Part shown: in pieces, positions 1 to 8,676 of the stretch | How the letters are laid out: every line of letters starts with the position of its first letter | How positions within the stretch are numbered: position 1 is the first letter of the stretch | Origin: an uncultured Pseudomonadota bacterium | Lineage (GTDB): Bacteria; Pseudomonadota; Gammaproteobacteria; Burkholderiales; SG8-39 | Reading direction: 5' to 3' | DNA length: 64,000 bases | Assembly: GCA_903834835.1 (NCBI GenBank) | Contig: CAILKO010000052.1 | Coordinates: forward strand, 1-64,000 | The notes under the pieces: model-generated | What the model was told of the DNA's origin: nothing | Seen by the model: only the letters and a program-made list of their open reading frames with translations | The model's database searches: none | Position numbers and translations under genes: made by a program

Positions 1-132
1 AAGGAGGCTATGCGCTTTGCAACCCGTCGCTTGAATCACAGACCCCGGAAGTGCCTGGGCTTCCGAACACCCCACGAGGTGCTGTTCGGGTCTCTACAAT
101 CCCAGAAAACCCCTGTTGCACTGTTGGGTTGA
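1..132 (+). mobile_element. IS30-family transposase, C-terminal end (cut by window start)
   Basis: Reading frame 1 is open from the first base to a TGA at 130-132 and encodes 43 residues. They include the stretch RPRKCLGFRTPHEVL, which matches the C-terminal signature of IS30-family transposases (RPRKxLGxxTPxEV). The start of the gene lies outside the window. The right inverted repeat of the element probably falls around 110-150 (gttgcactgttgggttgaac), but the partner end is not available to prove this. It marks the left edge of the accessory island. Confidence 0.75.
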
Positions 133-155
133 ACTCACCGAGGCTGCCGGGGAAT

Positions 156-177
156 ATAGTAACGTATTTGTTACTAT
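156..177. repeat. Dispersed 22-bp palindrome, copy 1
   Basis: Left arm ATAGTAAC, spacer GTATTT, right arm GTTACTAT. The 8-bp arms are perfectly complementary. This copy lies between the transposase stop and the 3' end of the AbiEii-like gene, 28 bp beyond that gene's stop codon. Five other copies occur in the window (5967, 15192, 28333, 44885, 59674). Function unknown; there is no U-tract, so it is not a standard terminator. Confidence 0.85.
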
Positions 178-205
178 CATGGCTCGACGGGGCAGATTCT
201 CTTCT

Positions 206-1066
206 TCATTTCGCTGCGGGAATATCCAGGCCGAGCAGCCCTGTATGGAACATCGCGAGCAGTCCAAGCATTTTCCCCGGGTCATGCGCGTTCAGCTGCG
301 ATACGAGCGCAAGGGCCCCCTCGGGATCCAGTTCCGGCGCCAGCACCGCTTCCAGGCTTGCGACTAGGGTCTCGAACCGCGCGCTGTGCTTCAACATTGC
401 CGCGCGCGCGTCGCGTCCCAGCAGCCATGCCCCGGTTTGCTCGTAGTCGAAGTTCTCCGTCATGACGTGCAGTAACTCTGCGTAAAGGCGCTCCGCGTTG
501 CCGGCATCGAGATAGCGGCGAAGGAGCAGCGCGAGATCGACCGCGTCCTTCCCCCGCGTGTGCAGGTGCCTGTCTTTCCAGGCCAGTATTTTCAGCACCG
601 CAAGCATGGGTAACGAGACGACACGCGCAGTGCAGTTCTGCGGCAGCAGAACGGCCAAGGCCGCCGCGTCCGCTTCGGCGTACCCCGTCACGATCATTAC
701 GTCGTCGCCGGAGGGCGGCCACGCGATCGAACCGTCGGCCCGTTCCACGGCCCCGAACGGTATCAGGTCGACCCAGCCGGACTTTCGATGGCGGAGCTTG
801 TGCAACGTATCGCGGTAGGGTTCGAACAGACCGCTCGCCACCAGCGCTTCGCGGGCGACGGCAAACTGTTGCCAGTCAGCTACGGCAAGCGCCAGGTCGG
901 TATCGGTGGTCGCGCGCTCGATTCGGATACCGTATCCGTAGTGCAGGATCAGATCGCGAGCCAGCGCACCGACCAGCAGCGGCTGAAGTGCGGGCGCCAC
1001 CTCGCGGAGATCAGCGACAAGTTGCGCCAGCCAGGCCAGGTCCTGCTTGTGCGACAGGTCAAGCAC
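206..1066 (-). CDS. AbiEii-like nucleotidyltransferase toxin (type IV TA)
   Basis: 286 aa. The N-terminal half carries a nucleotidyltransferase-type active site: a G-containing strand (LLVGALARDL, about 31-40) followed by the acidic pair D55/D57 in TTDTDLAL. This is the pattern of AbiEii/AbiGii-type toxins, which transfer nucleotides to RNA in the cytoplasm. The start is a GTG at 1066 that overlaps the end of the upstream gene by 8 bp, so translation is probably coupled. Antitoxin-first order fits type IV TA pairs. The exact target is unknown, and a general nucleotidyltransferase is the alternative. Confidence 0.75.
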   Translation of the reverse strand: MLDLSHKQDLAWLAQLVADLREVAPALQPLLVGALARDLILHYGYGIRIERATTDTDLALAVADWQQFAVAREALVASGLFEPYRDTLHKLRHRKSGWVDLIPFGAVERADGSIAWPPSGDDVMIVTGYAEADAAALAVLLPQNCTARVVSLPMLAVLKILAWKDRHLHTRGKDAVDLALLLRRYLDAGNAERLYAELLHVMTENFDYEQTGAWLLGRDARAAMLKHSARFETLVASLEAVLAPELDPEGALALVSQLNAHDPGKMLGLLAMFHTGLLGLDIPAAK

Positions 1067-2078
1067 CGGGGTGGACGATGCGCTCGTAGATCAGCCTGGC
1101 GGTCTCCATGCAGCGCCCGTCGCCGTTCGCCATCAGATCCGCGTACACCAGGGGCTCAGGCGCCAGCGTTGCATCGTCGCCATCGAATGTCCAGAAGCGG
1201 CGATAGATTTCGACGTTCCCGTCTTCCTCCGTACGCAGCCGCAGATCGAGCAGCAGTCGCGGATCGATCCTGTCCGCGTAGAAGGTTGCGGTAGCGGGTC
1301 GCAGGTAGCGGGTGATTCGTCCTCCGGCGGGCTCTCCGCCCAGCACCGCGCCGTACCGGGTCGGGTCGAAAGTATCCCACCAGGCAAGCGTCTCGGCCCG
1401 GTAGCGCCCGAGCAACAGGCGCGGCCGCAGCGTATGCGGGTAGAACTCTGCCCACTGCTGCAGCAGACGTTCTCGTTGCAGCAGTCTGCGCTTGCCGCGC
1501 ATCTCGTTTGCGTAGCCAAGCTTCGGCAGTTCCGCCATGACCCAGCCCACGGTGCCGTGCGCCACGTTGGCGCGCCGGGCAATCTCGCGATAAGGCAGAT
1601 CGATCCATTCGGGATGGCAGATCAGCGCAAACAGAACCTGGAGGCCGCTCGCCTGGAAAGCGCGCCCGGCCGGCTGCCGTGCAAGCCCCGCGGTGAGTTG
1701 CTTCCTGCCTTGTACCCAGATGAACAGGGGCGGCTGATCGAGGAAAGCGTTGCCGGCGGCGTCCAGGAACGGGATGCGCCGTGTCCGCAATTCGTTTGCG
1801 ATCGGGGGCGTAATGAAGTCGGCCACGAACAGCCCCGGCGCACCCAGTCGTTCGATCTGGTGAACAACCGCGTTGAGCGCTGCCGGTCGCAGACCGCGCT
1901 TCAGCACGACAACGTAGGTGGCGTCCCGCCCTCCGTAACCCAGGCGTACGCTTGCATCGGCCCTGGTGTTGCGCGGGGGAACCCCGTTGTCCTCGATCGC
2001 TGCGGCCACGCCGTACCCCCGCAGTCGAGCCAGCGCGGTCTCCAGCAGATCCTTGGTTCGGTGGGGGAGTATGTCCAC
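1059..2078 (-). CDS. AbiEi-like antitoxin / autoregulator (type IV TA)
   Basis: 339 aa from a GTG at 2078; an in-frame TGA two codons upstream leaves no earlier start. A winged-helix-like segment (LPYREIARRANVAHGTVGWVMAEL, around 180-205) fits DNA binding, and position and length fit AbiEi-family antitoxins of the larger COG4861-like group. AbiEi proteins repress their own operon by binding inverted repeats. A matching palindrome sits inside the promoter at 2092-2106. The partner toxin follows with an 8-bp overlap. Family assignment is from sequence pattern and gene pairing. Confidence 0.7.
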   Translation of the reverse strand: MDILPHRTKDLLETALARLRGYGVAAAIEDNGVPPRNTRADASVRLGYGGRDATYVVVLKRGLRPAALNAVVHQIERLGAPGLFVADFITPPIANELRTRRIPFLDAAGNAFLDQPPLFIWVQGRKQLTAGLARQPAGRAFQASGLQVLFALICHPEWIDLPYREIARRANVAHGTVGWVMAELPKLGYANEMRGKRRLLQRERLLQQWAEFYPHTLRPRLLLGRYRAETLAWWDTFDPTRYGAVLGGEPAGGRITRYLRPATATFYADRIDPRLLLDLRLRTEEDGNVEIYRRFWTFDGDDATLAPEPLVYADLMANGDGRCMETARLIYERIVHPGA

Positions 2079-2087
2079 GATTCAAGC

Positions 2088-2116
2088 ATTATCCATGATG
2101 CATGGACAGCGGTCAA
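2088..2116 (-). promoter_or_regulatory. Sigma70-type promoter of the AbiE-like operon
   Basis: On the minus strand, TTGACC (2116-2111), a 17-bp spacer and GATAAT (2093-2088). The expected start of transcription, about 7 bp after the -10 box, is near 2081, only a few bases before the GTG at 2078. The mRNA is therefore predicted to be nearly leaderless. Confidence 0.65.
2092..2106. promoter_or_regulatory. Operator-like palindrome within the AbiE promoter
   Basis: TCCATG-ATG-CATGGA lies mostly in the spacer between the -35 and -10 boxes and touches the -10 box, an ideal place for repression. A second palindrome of the same design lies about 100 bp upstream (2191-2205). Likely bound by the AbiEi-like protein. 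Confidence 0.55.
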
Positions 2117-2190
2117 ATTGTGGACAAACAGAGATTCCGGAGGGTTGTTCCCGGGAACAAAGCTGGCACCTCGTCCATTCTGGAATCAAA

Positions 2191-2205
2191 TCCACGCTAC
2201 GTGGA
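2191..2205. promoter_or_regulatory. Second operator-like palindrome (TCCACG-CTA-CGTGGA)
   Basis: A perfect 6-bp inverted repeat with a 3-bp spacer, matching the 2092-2106 palindrome in arm length, spacer length and TCCAyG/CrTGGA sequence. It is the only other recognisable feature in the gene-free stretch 2117-2271. Confidence 0.45.
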
Positions 2206-2271
2206 CATTAATCTCCGGTGGACACGCATTCCTGGGCTGCAACCCCTTGCTCACGCTCGCAACGGTTCCCC

Positions 2272-2532
2272 TCAGATCTCCGCATAAGCCCGTGGTGCCA
2301 CATCGCGGCAGCGCTGGTCGAGCTGGTGGGCGATCCAGTCGATGAGCTGCGTCGTCAGCGCCGCGAAATTCGACTTCGGGAAATACGTGCCGCACTGCTT
2401 GCCGGTCAGCACCGCCACCTCGCTGCGGCTCTTCAGCTCGACGAACCAGCCCGGCAGCACCACCACCTGCTTCACTGCCACCGGCTCGCCGACCGCGCGG
2501 GTGAGAAAATCGCGCAGCCAGTCGGCGTTCAT
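2272..2532 (-). pseudogene. C-terminal remnant of a NERD-domain nuclease
   Basis: The 86-codon open frame resembles the C-terminal part of stand-alone NERD (nuclease-related domain) proteins: WLRDFL, a V-G-E-P-V segment, then LPGWFVE and a short tail. The N-terminal half carrying the catalytic D...ExK residues is absent, because the frame begins 19 bp below the stop codon of the subtilisin gene. The ATG at 2532 is probably an internal Met. It looks like a gene truncated by rearrangement. A short expressed protein cannot be excluded. Confidence 0.6.
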
Positions 2533-2551
2533 GCGCGCCTTTTCGAGAGTC

Positions 2552-4183
2552 TTACTGTGGGGCGCTCAGTGCATCCCGCGCGACGCCGAAGCCACGTTGC
2601 TGAAGTGCCTTGACCGTGGACGCCGGTGCGGTGACCGAGAATCGCGAGCTGTCGCCCGGCAGTCGCTCCACGTATACGACGGAACCGCGCGGCGCTGAAG
2701 CACCCATGTCGTTGACCACGTCCAGGGGCGCCACGCCGCCCGCGCCGCTGGTGAGTATGAACTTCTCGAGTCGCTCGCCCGCGCCCGAGGTCACAGCGGG
2801 AACAGCTCTAATCGTTCCAGACGATGTACCGGCTTTGAGCACTTCATCGGCCGCCGCAGCAAGACGGATCCTTGAATAGATCGCATTCGTTGCCCGGTCC
2901 TTCACCGGCAGGCCGGTCGACTTCAATGCGGAGAGCACCTCGGCAACCGAGGCCTGGGGTCTGGTCTGCCGTATGAGTGACCATGCCGCGGCCACGTGTG
3001 GTGTCGCCATCGAGGTTCCACTCTTTATTGCGTAGCCCCCGCCGGGAACCGTTGAAAGAATCTGGTCGCCCGGGGCCACGAGAGAAAGAAAACGGCTCCG
3101 GTTGGTGTAGGCCTCCGCAAGCTGATTCCGATCGTCTGTCGCCCCGACTGAGATCGCAGATGAAATACAAGCCGGCGAGGAAATGCGATTCGGCCTTCCG
3201 TCATTGCCCGCCGCGACTATGGTCGGAATACCGACACTGACCAGCTGGTCAATATCGGTCTTCATGGGCTCCTGGTCGCACTGCCCCTCGTAAGTGTCTA
3301 CGCCAAGACTCATATTCACCGCGACAATCTGTCGCGTCCGTGCAAGTTGCTTTACGTACTGTAGTGCCTTGATCTGGTCCGAGGTCCACGACCGGGCACA
3401 AGGTGTCGCAGAACGGCATACATCCGCATTGTTAAGCACGGAAAAGACCTGTATCGCAACAATCCCCGCGTTCGGCGCGATGCCCGATATGGGTTTCCCC
3501 GAGATCGATCCGACTGAACTGGCCACAATGCCCGCCACATGCGTCCCGTGGTCACAGCCCGCCACTTTCGAGGCACAGGGTCGTGCGGTCCCCGGCCCTT
3601 CCTCGAACGCCCCGCCATTCGGACACGCGGACTCCGAATTCGAGCTCGCGTCGGAGCTCGAGAAGCAAGCCTCATGTGCAATATGCGACTTCAGCGCGGG
3701 ATGTGCCGTATCCACGCCGGTATCCAGAACCGCAACAAACACCTTCTCTCCTCTGATATTGCGCCCCCACAGCGTGGGCGCCTCCACCAGCGGCGCACTC
3801 TCCTGCAACGAGGGTTCCGAGAGGCGATCCACGTACACGCGCGCGAGATTCGGATTCTTCATCATCGCAAGATATCCGCTTCCGTTCACTGTCGCGCTAA
3901 CCAGTCCCGGTGCAATCGCGCTTGCCCGTCTCGAAATCAGGTCGCCCGCCTGTACCGTCGCAGTCGCAAGGTCGCTTGATGACATCGTTGCAGAGAGACC
4001 CGGGATGACTGACGCAGGCTTGACCTCGGCAATGACACGAATCGCACCGAACTGCCGCAGAGCCCGCTGGGCTTCGGGGGGCAGTTGCGCGCCCGCTTCA
4101 CCCGCCAGCGCTGCGACTGCAATGCCGGCGCACAGGAGACGTTGCCCCGACCTACGTAGCACCCCCGCTATTCGTTGATTCAT
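2552..4183 (-). CDS. Secreted S8 family serine peptidase (subtilisin-like)
   Basis: 543 aa from the ATG at 4183, which follows a strong AGGAGG ribosome site; a longer reading to 4234 lacks one. A signal peptide (about 1-33, ending ...GEAGAQ) predicts export. A prodomain-like segment precedes the peptidase domain. The catalytic triad is visible: D154 (VAVLDTG), H212 (DHGTHVAGI) and S391 (SGTSMATPHVAA), with oxyanion N327 (AAGND). Several cysteines (SSSxxxxSESACPN, GCDHG) suggest disulphides. It lies 63 bp downstream of a secreted protein of unknown function and is probably co-transcribed with it. Confidence 0.92.
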   Translation of the reverse strand: MNQRIAGVLRRSGQRLLCAGIAVAALAGEAGAQLPPEAQRALRQFGAIRVIAEVKPASVIPGLSATMSSSDLATATVQAGDLISRRASAIAPGLVSATVNGSGYLAMMKNPNLARVYVDRLSEPSLQESAPLVEAPTLWGRNIRGEKVFVAVLDTGVDTAHPALKSHIAHEACFSSSDASSNSESACPNGGAFEEGPGTARPCASKVAGCDHGTHVAGIVASSVGSISGKPISGIAPNAGIVAIQVFSVLNNADVCRSATPCARSWTSDQIKALQYVKQLARTRQIVAVNMSLGVDTYEGQCDQEPMKTDIDQLVSVGIPTIVAAGNDGRPNRISSPACISSAISVGATDDRNQLAEAYTNRSRFLSLVAPGDQILSTVPGGGYAIKSGTSMATPHVAAAWSLIRQTRPQASVAEVLSALKSTGLPVKDRATNAIYSRIRLAAAADEVLKAGTSSGTIRAVPAVTSGAGERLEKFILTSGAGGVAPLDVVNDMGASAPRGSVVYVERLPGDSSRFSVTAPASTVKALQQRGFGVARDALSAPQ

Positions 4184-4246
4184 TCCTGCCTCCTTCCCCA
4201 ACTGTCGATATTGCGAGCCATGCTTCACCCGCAAACAAAGTCAAAC

Positions 4247-5773
4247 CTACGGAACCATGTCCTCGCTTCCCTTCTCGATATTCATCTCCTCTTCCGGTGT
4301 CGTATGCGATATGAGTCCGCCGACCAGCATGGTGTTCTTCGTCGCATCCAACACACGGTAGGTCACCTGCGCGGTGGCCGATCGGCCGAGTCGTGCCGAG
4401 CGCCAGCCGCTCGTCTTCGTATCCTGTACGTCCTGACTCGCGAACGAATAAACAAGCCTGGGCTTTGCCTTTATCGCTTCACCCAGGGTCAGCAATGCCG
4501 CGTGGCCCGTCATCTTGTTGTCCGCACCAGGCTTGAACAGGTCCAGCAGCCCTTTCGCAGGCTCGAGGGTCGCCTTGAGCTGGCCGGCGAGTTGTCGAAG
4601 CTGCACCAGATGATCGACAAGCTTGCCGATATCGGGCTTCGGATCCACCTTCTCTTTGCCTGTCCCGGTTGCTGCCGGTTTTTTGTCCGGTACAGCCGCC
4701 TGTTCCTTCTCCTGCACCTTGGCAATCTGGCCTTCCAGGGACTTGATCTCGGCATCGCCCCGGGTCGCCGTATCCTGTGCACGCAGGTAGGTAATCAGCA
4801 GTGTCCGGTACTTTGTACCCAGGAGATCAAGTTGCGCCTTGACGTCGAAAACCAGGTACTCCGGCACAGCGTTATCGATGACGTTCGTGCACGTCGCGTG
4901 AGTCCCCAGATACGTGGCAAACAACTCGCCTCGCGTGCTGTCGGTCCCCACCGCGAGCGCCCGATCCGTTCTGAATAGCTTGGCTACCGACTGGATGCCG
5001 CCCGCGATATATGGCAGCTGCGCCAGGAGGGCAAGGGCAGCAGGAATTGCCTGCGGCCCGGCAAGCTGGGGGCGCAATGCCTTGTCGAACGCGCTACGCG
5101 CACCGTCCACCTTGCTCTCGATGTCATCGAAGGACGCCTTCACCTGCTGCGCCTCCTGGATCGCCACCAGTTTTGAAAGGTCCGTCACCACGGCACCCTT
5201 GATCCCCGCCGAGGACAGCTTGCCGCACAGCTTGCCCGCGAGTTTCTCTGCGGCCTTCGCCGACATGACCGAGCTCTGCAGCAGGCGCGTCCCCTCGCTC
5301 TTGATGTCTACGCTGCCTTCCTTGCCCTGCGCTGCGGTGAAATACTGCTTGAGGACGTCCGTATCCACAAAATCGCTCTTCAACTGCGCGGTGAGCAGGG
5401 AGTTCTTCGCTTCCTGCAACGCCTTCTGCGCGTTGGCCATCGCCGCCGCAGCGTCCGTATCGCCTTTTGCGAGATTGCTCTGCGCTGTCTGAAGAGCCAC
5501 CAGCGCGGCGATCAGCGTGGACTGCTGTGTCGTATCCGCGGCGCGCAGGGCATCAGCACCGAGCGATCGCTGAGCCGTCAGTATGCTCGCCTGAGTCTGC
5601 AGAATCTGGAACTGCAGCGATAGCATCTGCTGTTGCGTCGTCAGCTCGGCAATCTGCTGCTGGGGGGTGGGCTGGTCCTGCGCCACGGCGAGACCGGAAG
5701 TCGCCGCGAAACCGGCTGCAGCGAGTGCCATGAGCGAAGGACGTATGCGGAATCGGACCGGCGTATGCGTCAT
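4247..5773 (-). CDS. Secreted coiled-coil protein of unknown function
   Basis: 508 aa. A signal peptide (about 1-31, ending ...GLAVAQ) is followed by a Gln/Ala-rich segment with coiled-coil character (QQQIAELTTQQQMLSLQFQ; NAQKALQEAKNSL). A second charged helical region lies near 330-400, and a poly-Lys/Pro linker (AAVPDKKPAATGTGKEKVDPKP) sits near 365-385. No catalytic motif recognised. It starts behind AGGAGCC and forms a two-gene unit with the downstream subtilisin, of which it could be a substrate, chaperone or anchor (inference). I do not recognise a named family. Confidence 0.7.
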   Translation of the reverse strand: MTHTPVRFRIRPSLMALAAAGFAATSGLAVAQDQPTPQQQIAELTTQQQMLSLQFQILQTQASILTAQRSLGADALRAADTTQQSTLIAALVALQTAQSNLAKGDTDAAAAMANAQKALQEAKNSLLTAQLKSDFVDTDVLKQYFTAAQGKEGSVDIKSEGTRLLQSSVMSAKAAEKLAGKLCGKLSSAGIKGAVVTDLSKLVAIQEAQQVKASFDDIESKVDGARSAFDKALRPQLAGPQAIPAALALLAQLPYIAGGIQSVAKLFRTDRALAVGTDSTRGELFATYLGTHATCTNVIDNAVPEYLVFDVKAQLDLLGTKYRTLLITYLRAQDTATRGDAEIKSLEGQIAKVQEKEQAAVPDKKPAATGTGKEKVDPKPDIGKLVDHLVQLRQLAGQLKATLEPAKGLLDLFKPGADNKMTGHAALLTLGEAIKAKPRLVYSFASQDVQDTKTSGWRSARLGRSATAQVTYRVLDATKNTMLVGGLISHTTPEEEMNIEKGSEDMVP

Positions 5774-5966
5774 ATTGGGCTCCTGATCGGGACAACTGAG
5801 GGTCGAACTCTGGCGCGCATATATAGCGCAGCTTTGCGTTGCTGGCTCTATCTGATTTAGAGAATGGAGTCAGAGGCAACGAGGAGCGGCATGACTCTGT
5901 CCAACCCTGAAGTGCGCCTTTTGCTCGTGCGGTTCGGGGAAGAGTTTACGAGCGATTCTTTAGCGT

Positions 5967-5988
5967 ATGGGAACGTATTTGTTACTAT
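5967..5988. repeat. Dispersed 22-bp palindrome, copy 2 (degenerate left arm)
   Basis: Matches the consensus at 20 of 22 positions: left arm ATGGGAAC instead of ATAGTAAC, spacer GTATTT and right arm GTTACTAT intact. It lies in the 243-bp gap 5774-6016, 28 bp past the stop codon of the NERD-helicase gene, the same distance as copy 1 from its gene. Nothing else was recognised in this gap. Confidence 0.75.
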
Positions 5989-6016
5989 CTCTTGCAGGAC
6001 GAGCCGGTTTCCCCCC

Positions 6017-7867
6017 TCAGCGCCCGTTCGCACGCCGCAGCCGCAGCGCGAACTCCGAATCTGCGTGATGCGTGACGATAAGACGGTCCACGGCCCGCGT
6101 CATCGCGACGTACAGCAGGCGCGCTTCCGCCGCTGGGTCTTCTTCGCGGTGCGGGAGATAGCCGATGCCGGGCACGAGCACGACGGGGAACTCCAGGCCC
6201 TTGCTCGCGTGCATCGTCATCACCTTCACGCTATCGGCGGCGGGATCGTAGCGGCGCGCGCCGGCGGTTCGGCCGAGCCATTCCACAGGCACGCTCGCGC
6301 GTTCGAGGGCTTCGACGATGCGCTCGCCCATGAACTTCACGCGATACACCACCGCCATCTCGTTCCACGGCATGCCCGAGGCGTGCAGCGCCTTCAGCCG
6401 CTCGACGGCAAAGGCCGCCTCGCTGCGGAAGTCCGGGAACTTCAGGATCTCCGGCTTCGGCCCGTGTCGCCCGGCGCTCTCGGGGCTGATGAGCGGCACG
6501 CCATCCTCTTCGGCTTCCTCCGGAGTCATCACTTCGCGCGCGAATTCGTAGGCCATGGCGAGCACTTCGGCTGTGTTGCGGTAGTTCAGGCGCAGGATGG
6601 TCGTGCGCCCGCGCGCCTGGATGCCGACCTCGGCAAAGCTGAAGCCGCGCTTGCGCCGTGCACCGTAGAGCGCCTGTGCATCGTCATAGAGTACGAGCAG
6701 CGAGTTCGTATCCGGGTCCACCATCTGGGAGACGATGCGCAGCCAATCGGGCTCGAAGTCATGGCCTTCGTCGATCAGCACTGCCCCGTATTGCGCGCGC
6801 GGGATCAGTTTCGCGTCCACGCCGGAAATCACCGCCTGCACCAGCGCCTGCCAGTAGCCGTCTCCGGGCGGAGGCTTGCGTGCGTGGTAGAGCCGCAGCT
6901 GATCGTTGCACCAGGCATGGAAACTGCGCACGCTGACCTTTTCCTCCAACCCTGCCGCGTGCATCAGATGGGCGAGCCGTGCAGAGAGCGAAACGTTGAA
7001 ACACAGCACGAGGATCGGCTTCGCAAGCAGCTTCGCCAGATGCTGGGCGCGATAGCCGAGGATCATCGTCTTCCCCGAGCCGGCCACGCCGTGGATCACG
7101 CGGTGGCCCTCGCCCAGGCTGCGCGCGAGCTGCTCCTGCTGCAGGTCCATCACGCGAACGAGGTCCGGAATCGTCGGCGTCTCCTCCGCTGGTGCATCGC
7201 CGAAGTCCAGTCCGACCTGCGCGGCCGGCACGCGGATCTCGGGGAAGAGATGCCAGCGGATGCGGTCCACCTGCGGCAGCGTCAGCATCGTGCGGAACAC
7301 CACGCCGAACATGCGCCAGAGCCGCTCCTGGAAAAACTCTGACGAGACCGACTCCACCATCTCGTCCTGGCAGATCACGCGCTCCGGCGGCAGGATGTTC
7401 CTCAGCTCCGCGGCATGCGAGGGATGCTCCAGCTGACGGCGCGTGATACCCGCCAGCACCACGCCATAGCCCCAGGGGAAAATCAGCCGCCCGGCCATGG
7501 GGTGGCCGTCGGGATGCACCAGCGCCGGATCGCGCTCCATCACCCGGCACACCGCATGCGCGTACTGACGGGCCTGCTCGAGCGGATTCGCGACTACCTT
7601 GTCGCCGCGCTCCGTACGGATCGTCGCTGACATCTTGTCCATCGCGACAATCGTTTCCAGCTTCCAGTCCTTCACCTCCAGCACCAGCAGCCCGCGCCGC
7701 GGATTCAGCACCAGAAAATCCGGATGCTGCCGCGCATTGCCGACCGGCACGTCGTACCAGCAGAGATAGTCGTCTTCGAGATGCGATTCGAGCCGCTGGC
7801 CAAAGCGCCGCTCGCCGGAAGTCATGCGGCGGAGTGCGGTGGAGAGGGCTGGGATGAGGGTGGCCAT
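6017..7867 (-). CDS. NERD nuclease-UvrD/Rep helicase fusion
   Basis: 616 aa. The N-terminal NERD domain (about 15-115) shows the PD-(D/E)xK signature D50, E64-V-K66 (HPDFLVL...LVLEVKDWK). A superfamily 1 helicase follows: Walker A GVAGSGKT (260-267), Walker B LIDEGHD (364-370), the Gln/Arg motif RLNYRN and the late motif TMHASKGLEFPVVLV. It should translocate on DNA and cut it. It is the last gene of an operon with Mrr, Res and Mod (33-bp gap to the mrr gene), pointing to a role in restriction of foreign DNA rather than general repair (inference). Confidence 0.9.
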   Translation of the reverse strand: MATLIPALSTALRRMTSGERRFGQRLESHLEDDYLCWYDVPVGNARQHPDFLVLNPRRGLLVLEVKDWKLETIVAMDKMSATIRTERGDKVVANPLEQARQYAHAVCRVMERDPALVHPDGHPMAGRLIFPWGYGVVLAGITRRQLEHPSHAAELRNILPPERVICQDEMVESVSSEFFQERLWRMFGVVFRTMLTLPQVDRIRWHLFPEIRVPAAQVGLDFGDAPAEETPTIPDLVRVMDLQQEQLARSLGEGHRVIHGVAGSGKTMILGYRAQHLAKLLAKPILVLCFNVSLSARLAHLMHAAGLEEKVSVRSFHAWCNDQLRLYHARKPPPGDGYWQALVQAVISGVDAKLIPRAQYGAVLIDEGHDFEPDWLRIVSQMVDPDTNSLLVLYDDAQALYGARRKRGFSFAEVGIQARGRTTILRLNYRNTAEVLAMAYEFAREVMTPEEAEEDGVPLISPESAGRHGPKPEILKFPDFRSEAAFAVERLKALHASGMPWNEMAVVYRVKFMGERIVEALERASVPVEWLGRTAGARRYDPAADSVKVMTMHASKGLEFPVVLVPGIGYLPHREEDPAAEARLLYVAMTRAVDRLIVTHHADSEFALRLRRANGR

Positions 7868-7900
7868 GGGGAGAAAGTTAGTGCACGAACGGCCTGCCTG

Positions 7901-8620
7901 TCATCGGGTTCCTGCCGCAGCCGTCGCTTGCGGCACGGCATCGACCTTCTCCCGTACGCTTCGCACCATATCGAAAAAGGCGACGCCGTCGATCAGCTCG
8001 ATATTGCGCCCGCGCGCGAACTCCCGCGCATCGGCCGTGTAGCTGCCCGCGCTCACCACGAAGCCGCCCGCCGCGCCGCGCGCCGCCATCACCCCGTAGA
8101 GCTCGCGCACCGTCATCACCGGCACCTTCTGCGCACGCCACTGCTTGCACTGGACGATGAACTTCTCCGTGCCCTTCGTGAGCACCATGTCCACACCGCC
8201 GTCCGCCCCGCCCCCGCCTGTTTCCTTAACCACATAACCGCGGATGCGGAAAGCTTCCGAAACGAGGGCTTCGAACTCCTGCCAGGTCATGTCGCCGAGG
8301 ACGCTCGCGTGTTCGGCGGTGGCGACGTTGAACACGAGTTCCTCGCGCTTCGAACGTTTGTACGCGGACATCCCCGCACCGATCAGAAACACCACCGGCA
8401 GCACATACTGGAAGAACATTGCGAACGTGCGGATCGCCGTCCAGGCAATTGCCGTACCCATCTGATTCATCGTCGTCGGCGCGGGAGGCTGCGACCCGGC
8501 CAGAACATGCAGTACGCCGAAGGAAATGAATGCGAGCGCGACACCGACCCACCAGGGCGCTTTGGCGGTGATTGCCATGATGTCTTCGAGGGGTGAATCT
8601 TTCGAACGGCGTCTTGCCAT
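7901..8620 (-). CDS. Membrane-anchored Mrr-type restriction endonuclease
   Basis: 239 aa from the ATG at 8620 (MARRRSKDSP, as in related proteins). A TTG at 8680 overlapping the upstream stop codon is an alternative start, and neither has a strong ribosome site. Two hydrophobic segments (about 22-41 and 60-83) predict a membrane hairpin. The Mrr catalytic domain follows, with D144 (ADGGVDMVL), Q157 and K159 (FIVQCKQW), the D...QxK form of the nuclease site used by Mrr enzymes that cut modified DNA. It sits between res and the NERD-helicase gene in the same operon. Confidence 0.85.
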   Translation of the reverse strand: MARRRSKDSPLEDIMAITAKAPWWVGVALAFISFGVLHVLAGSQPPAPTTMNQMGTAIAWTAIRTFAMFFQYVLPVVFLIGAGMSAYKRSKREELVFNVATAEHASVLGDMTWQEFEALVSEAFRIRGYVVKETGGGGADGGVDMVLTKGTEKFIVQCKQWRAQKVPVMTVRELYGVMAARGAAGGFVVSAGSYTADAREFARGRNIELIDGVAFFDMVRSVREKVDAVPQATAAAGTR

Positions 8621-8676
8621 GATGATCTGCGAGACCCTATGAGCTTCAAAACGAACTATGAGTGTCGCTAAACCCT

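Noticed and set aside
156..177. 22-bp palindromes as intrinsic terminators
   Set aside because: Stems are AT-rich and only the 59674 copy is followed by a T-rich stretch; one pair lies between divergent genes.
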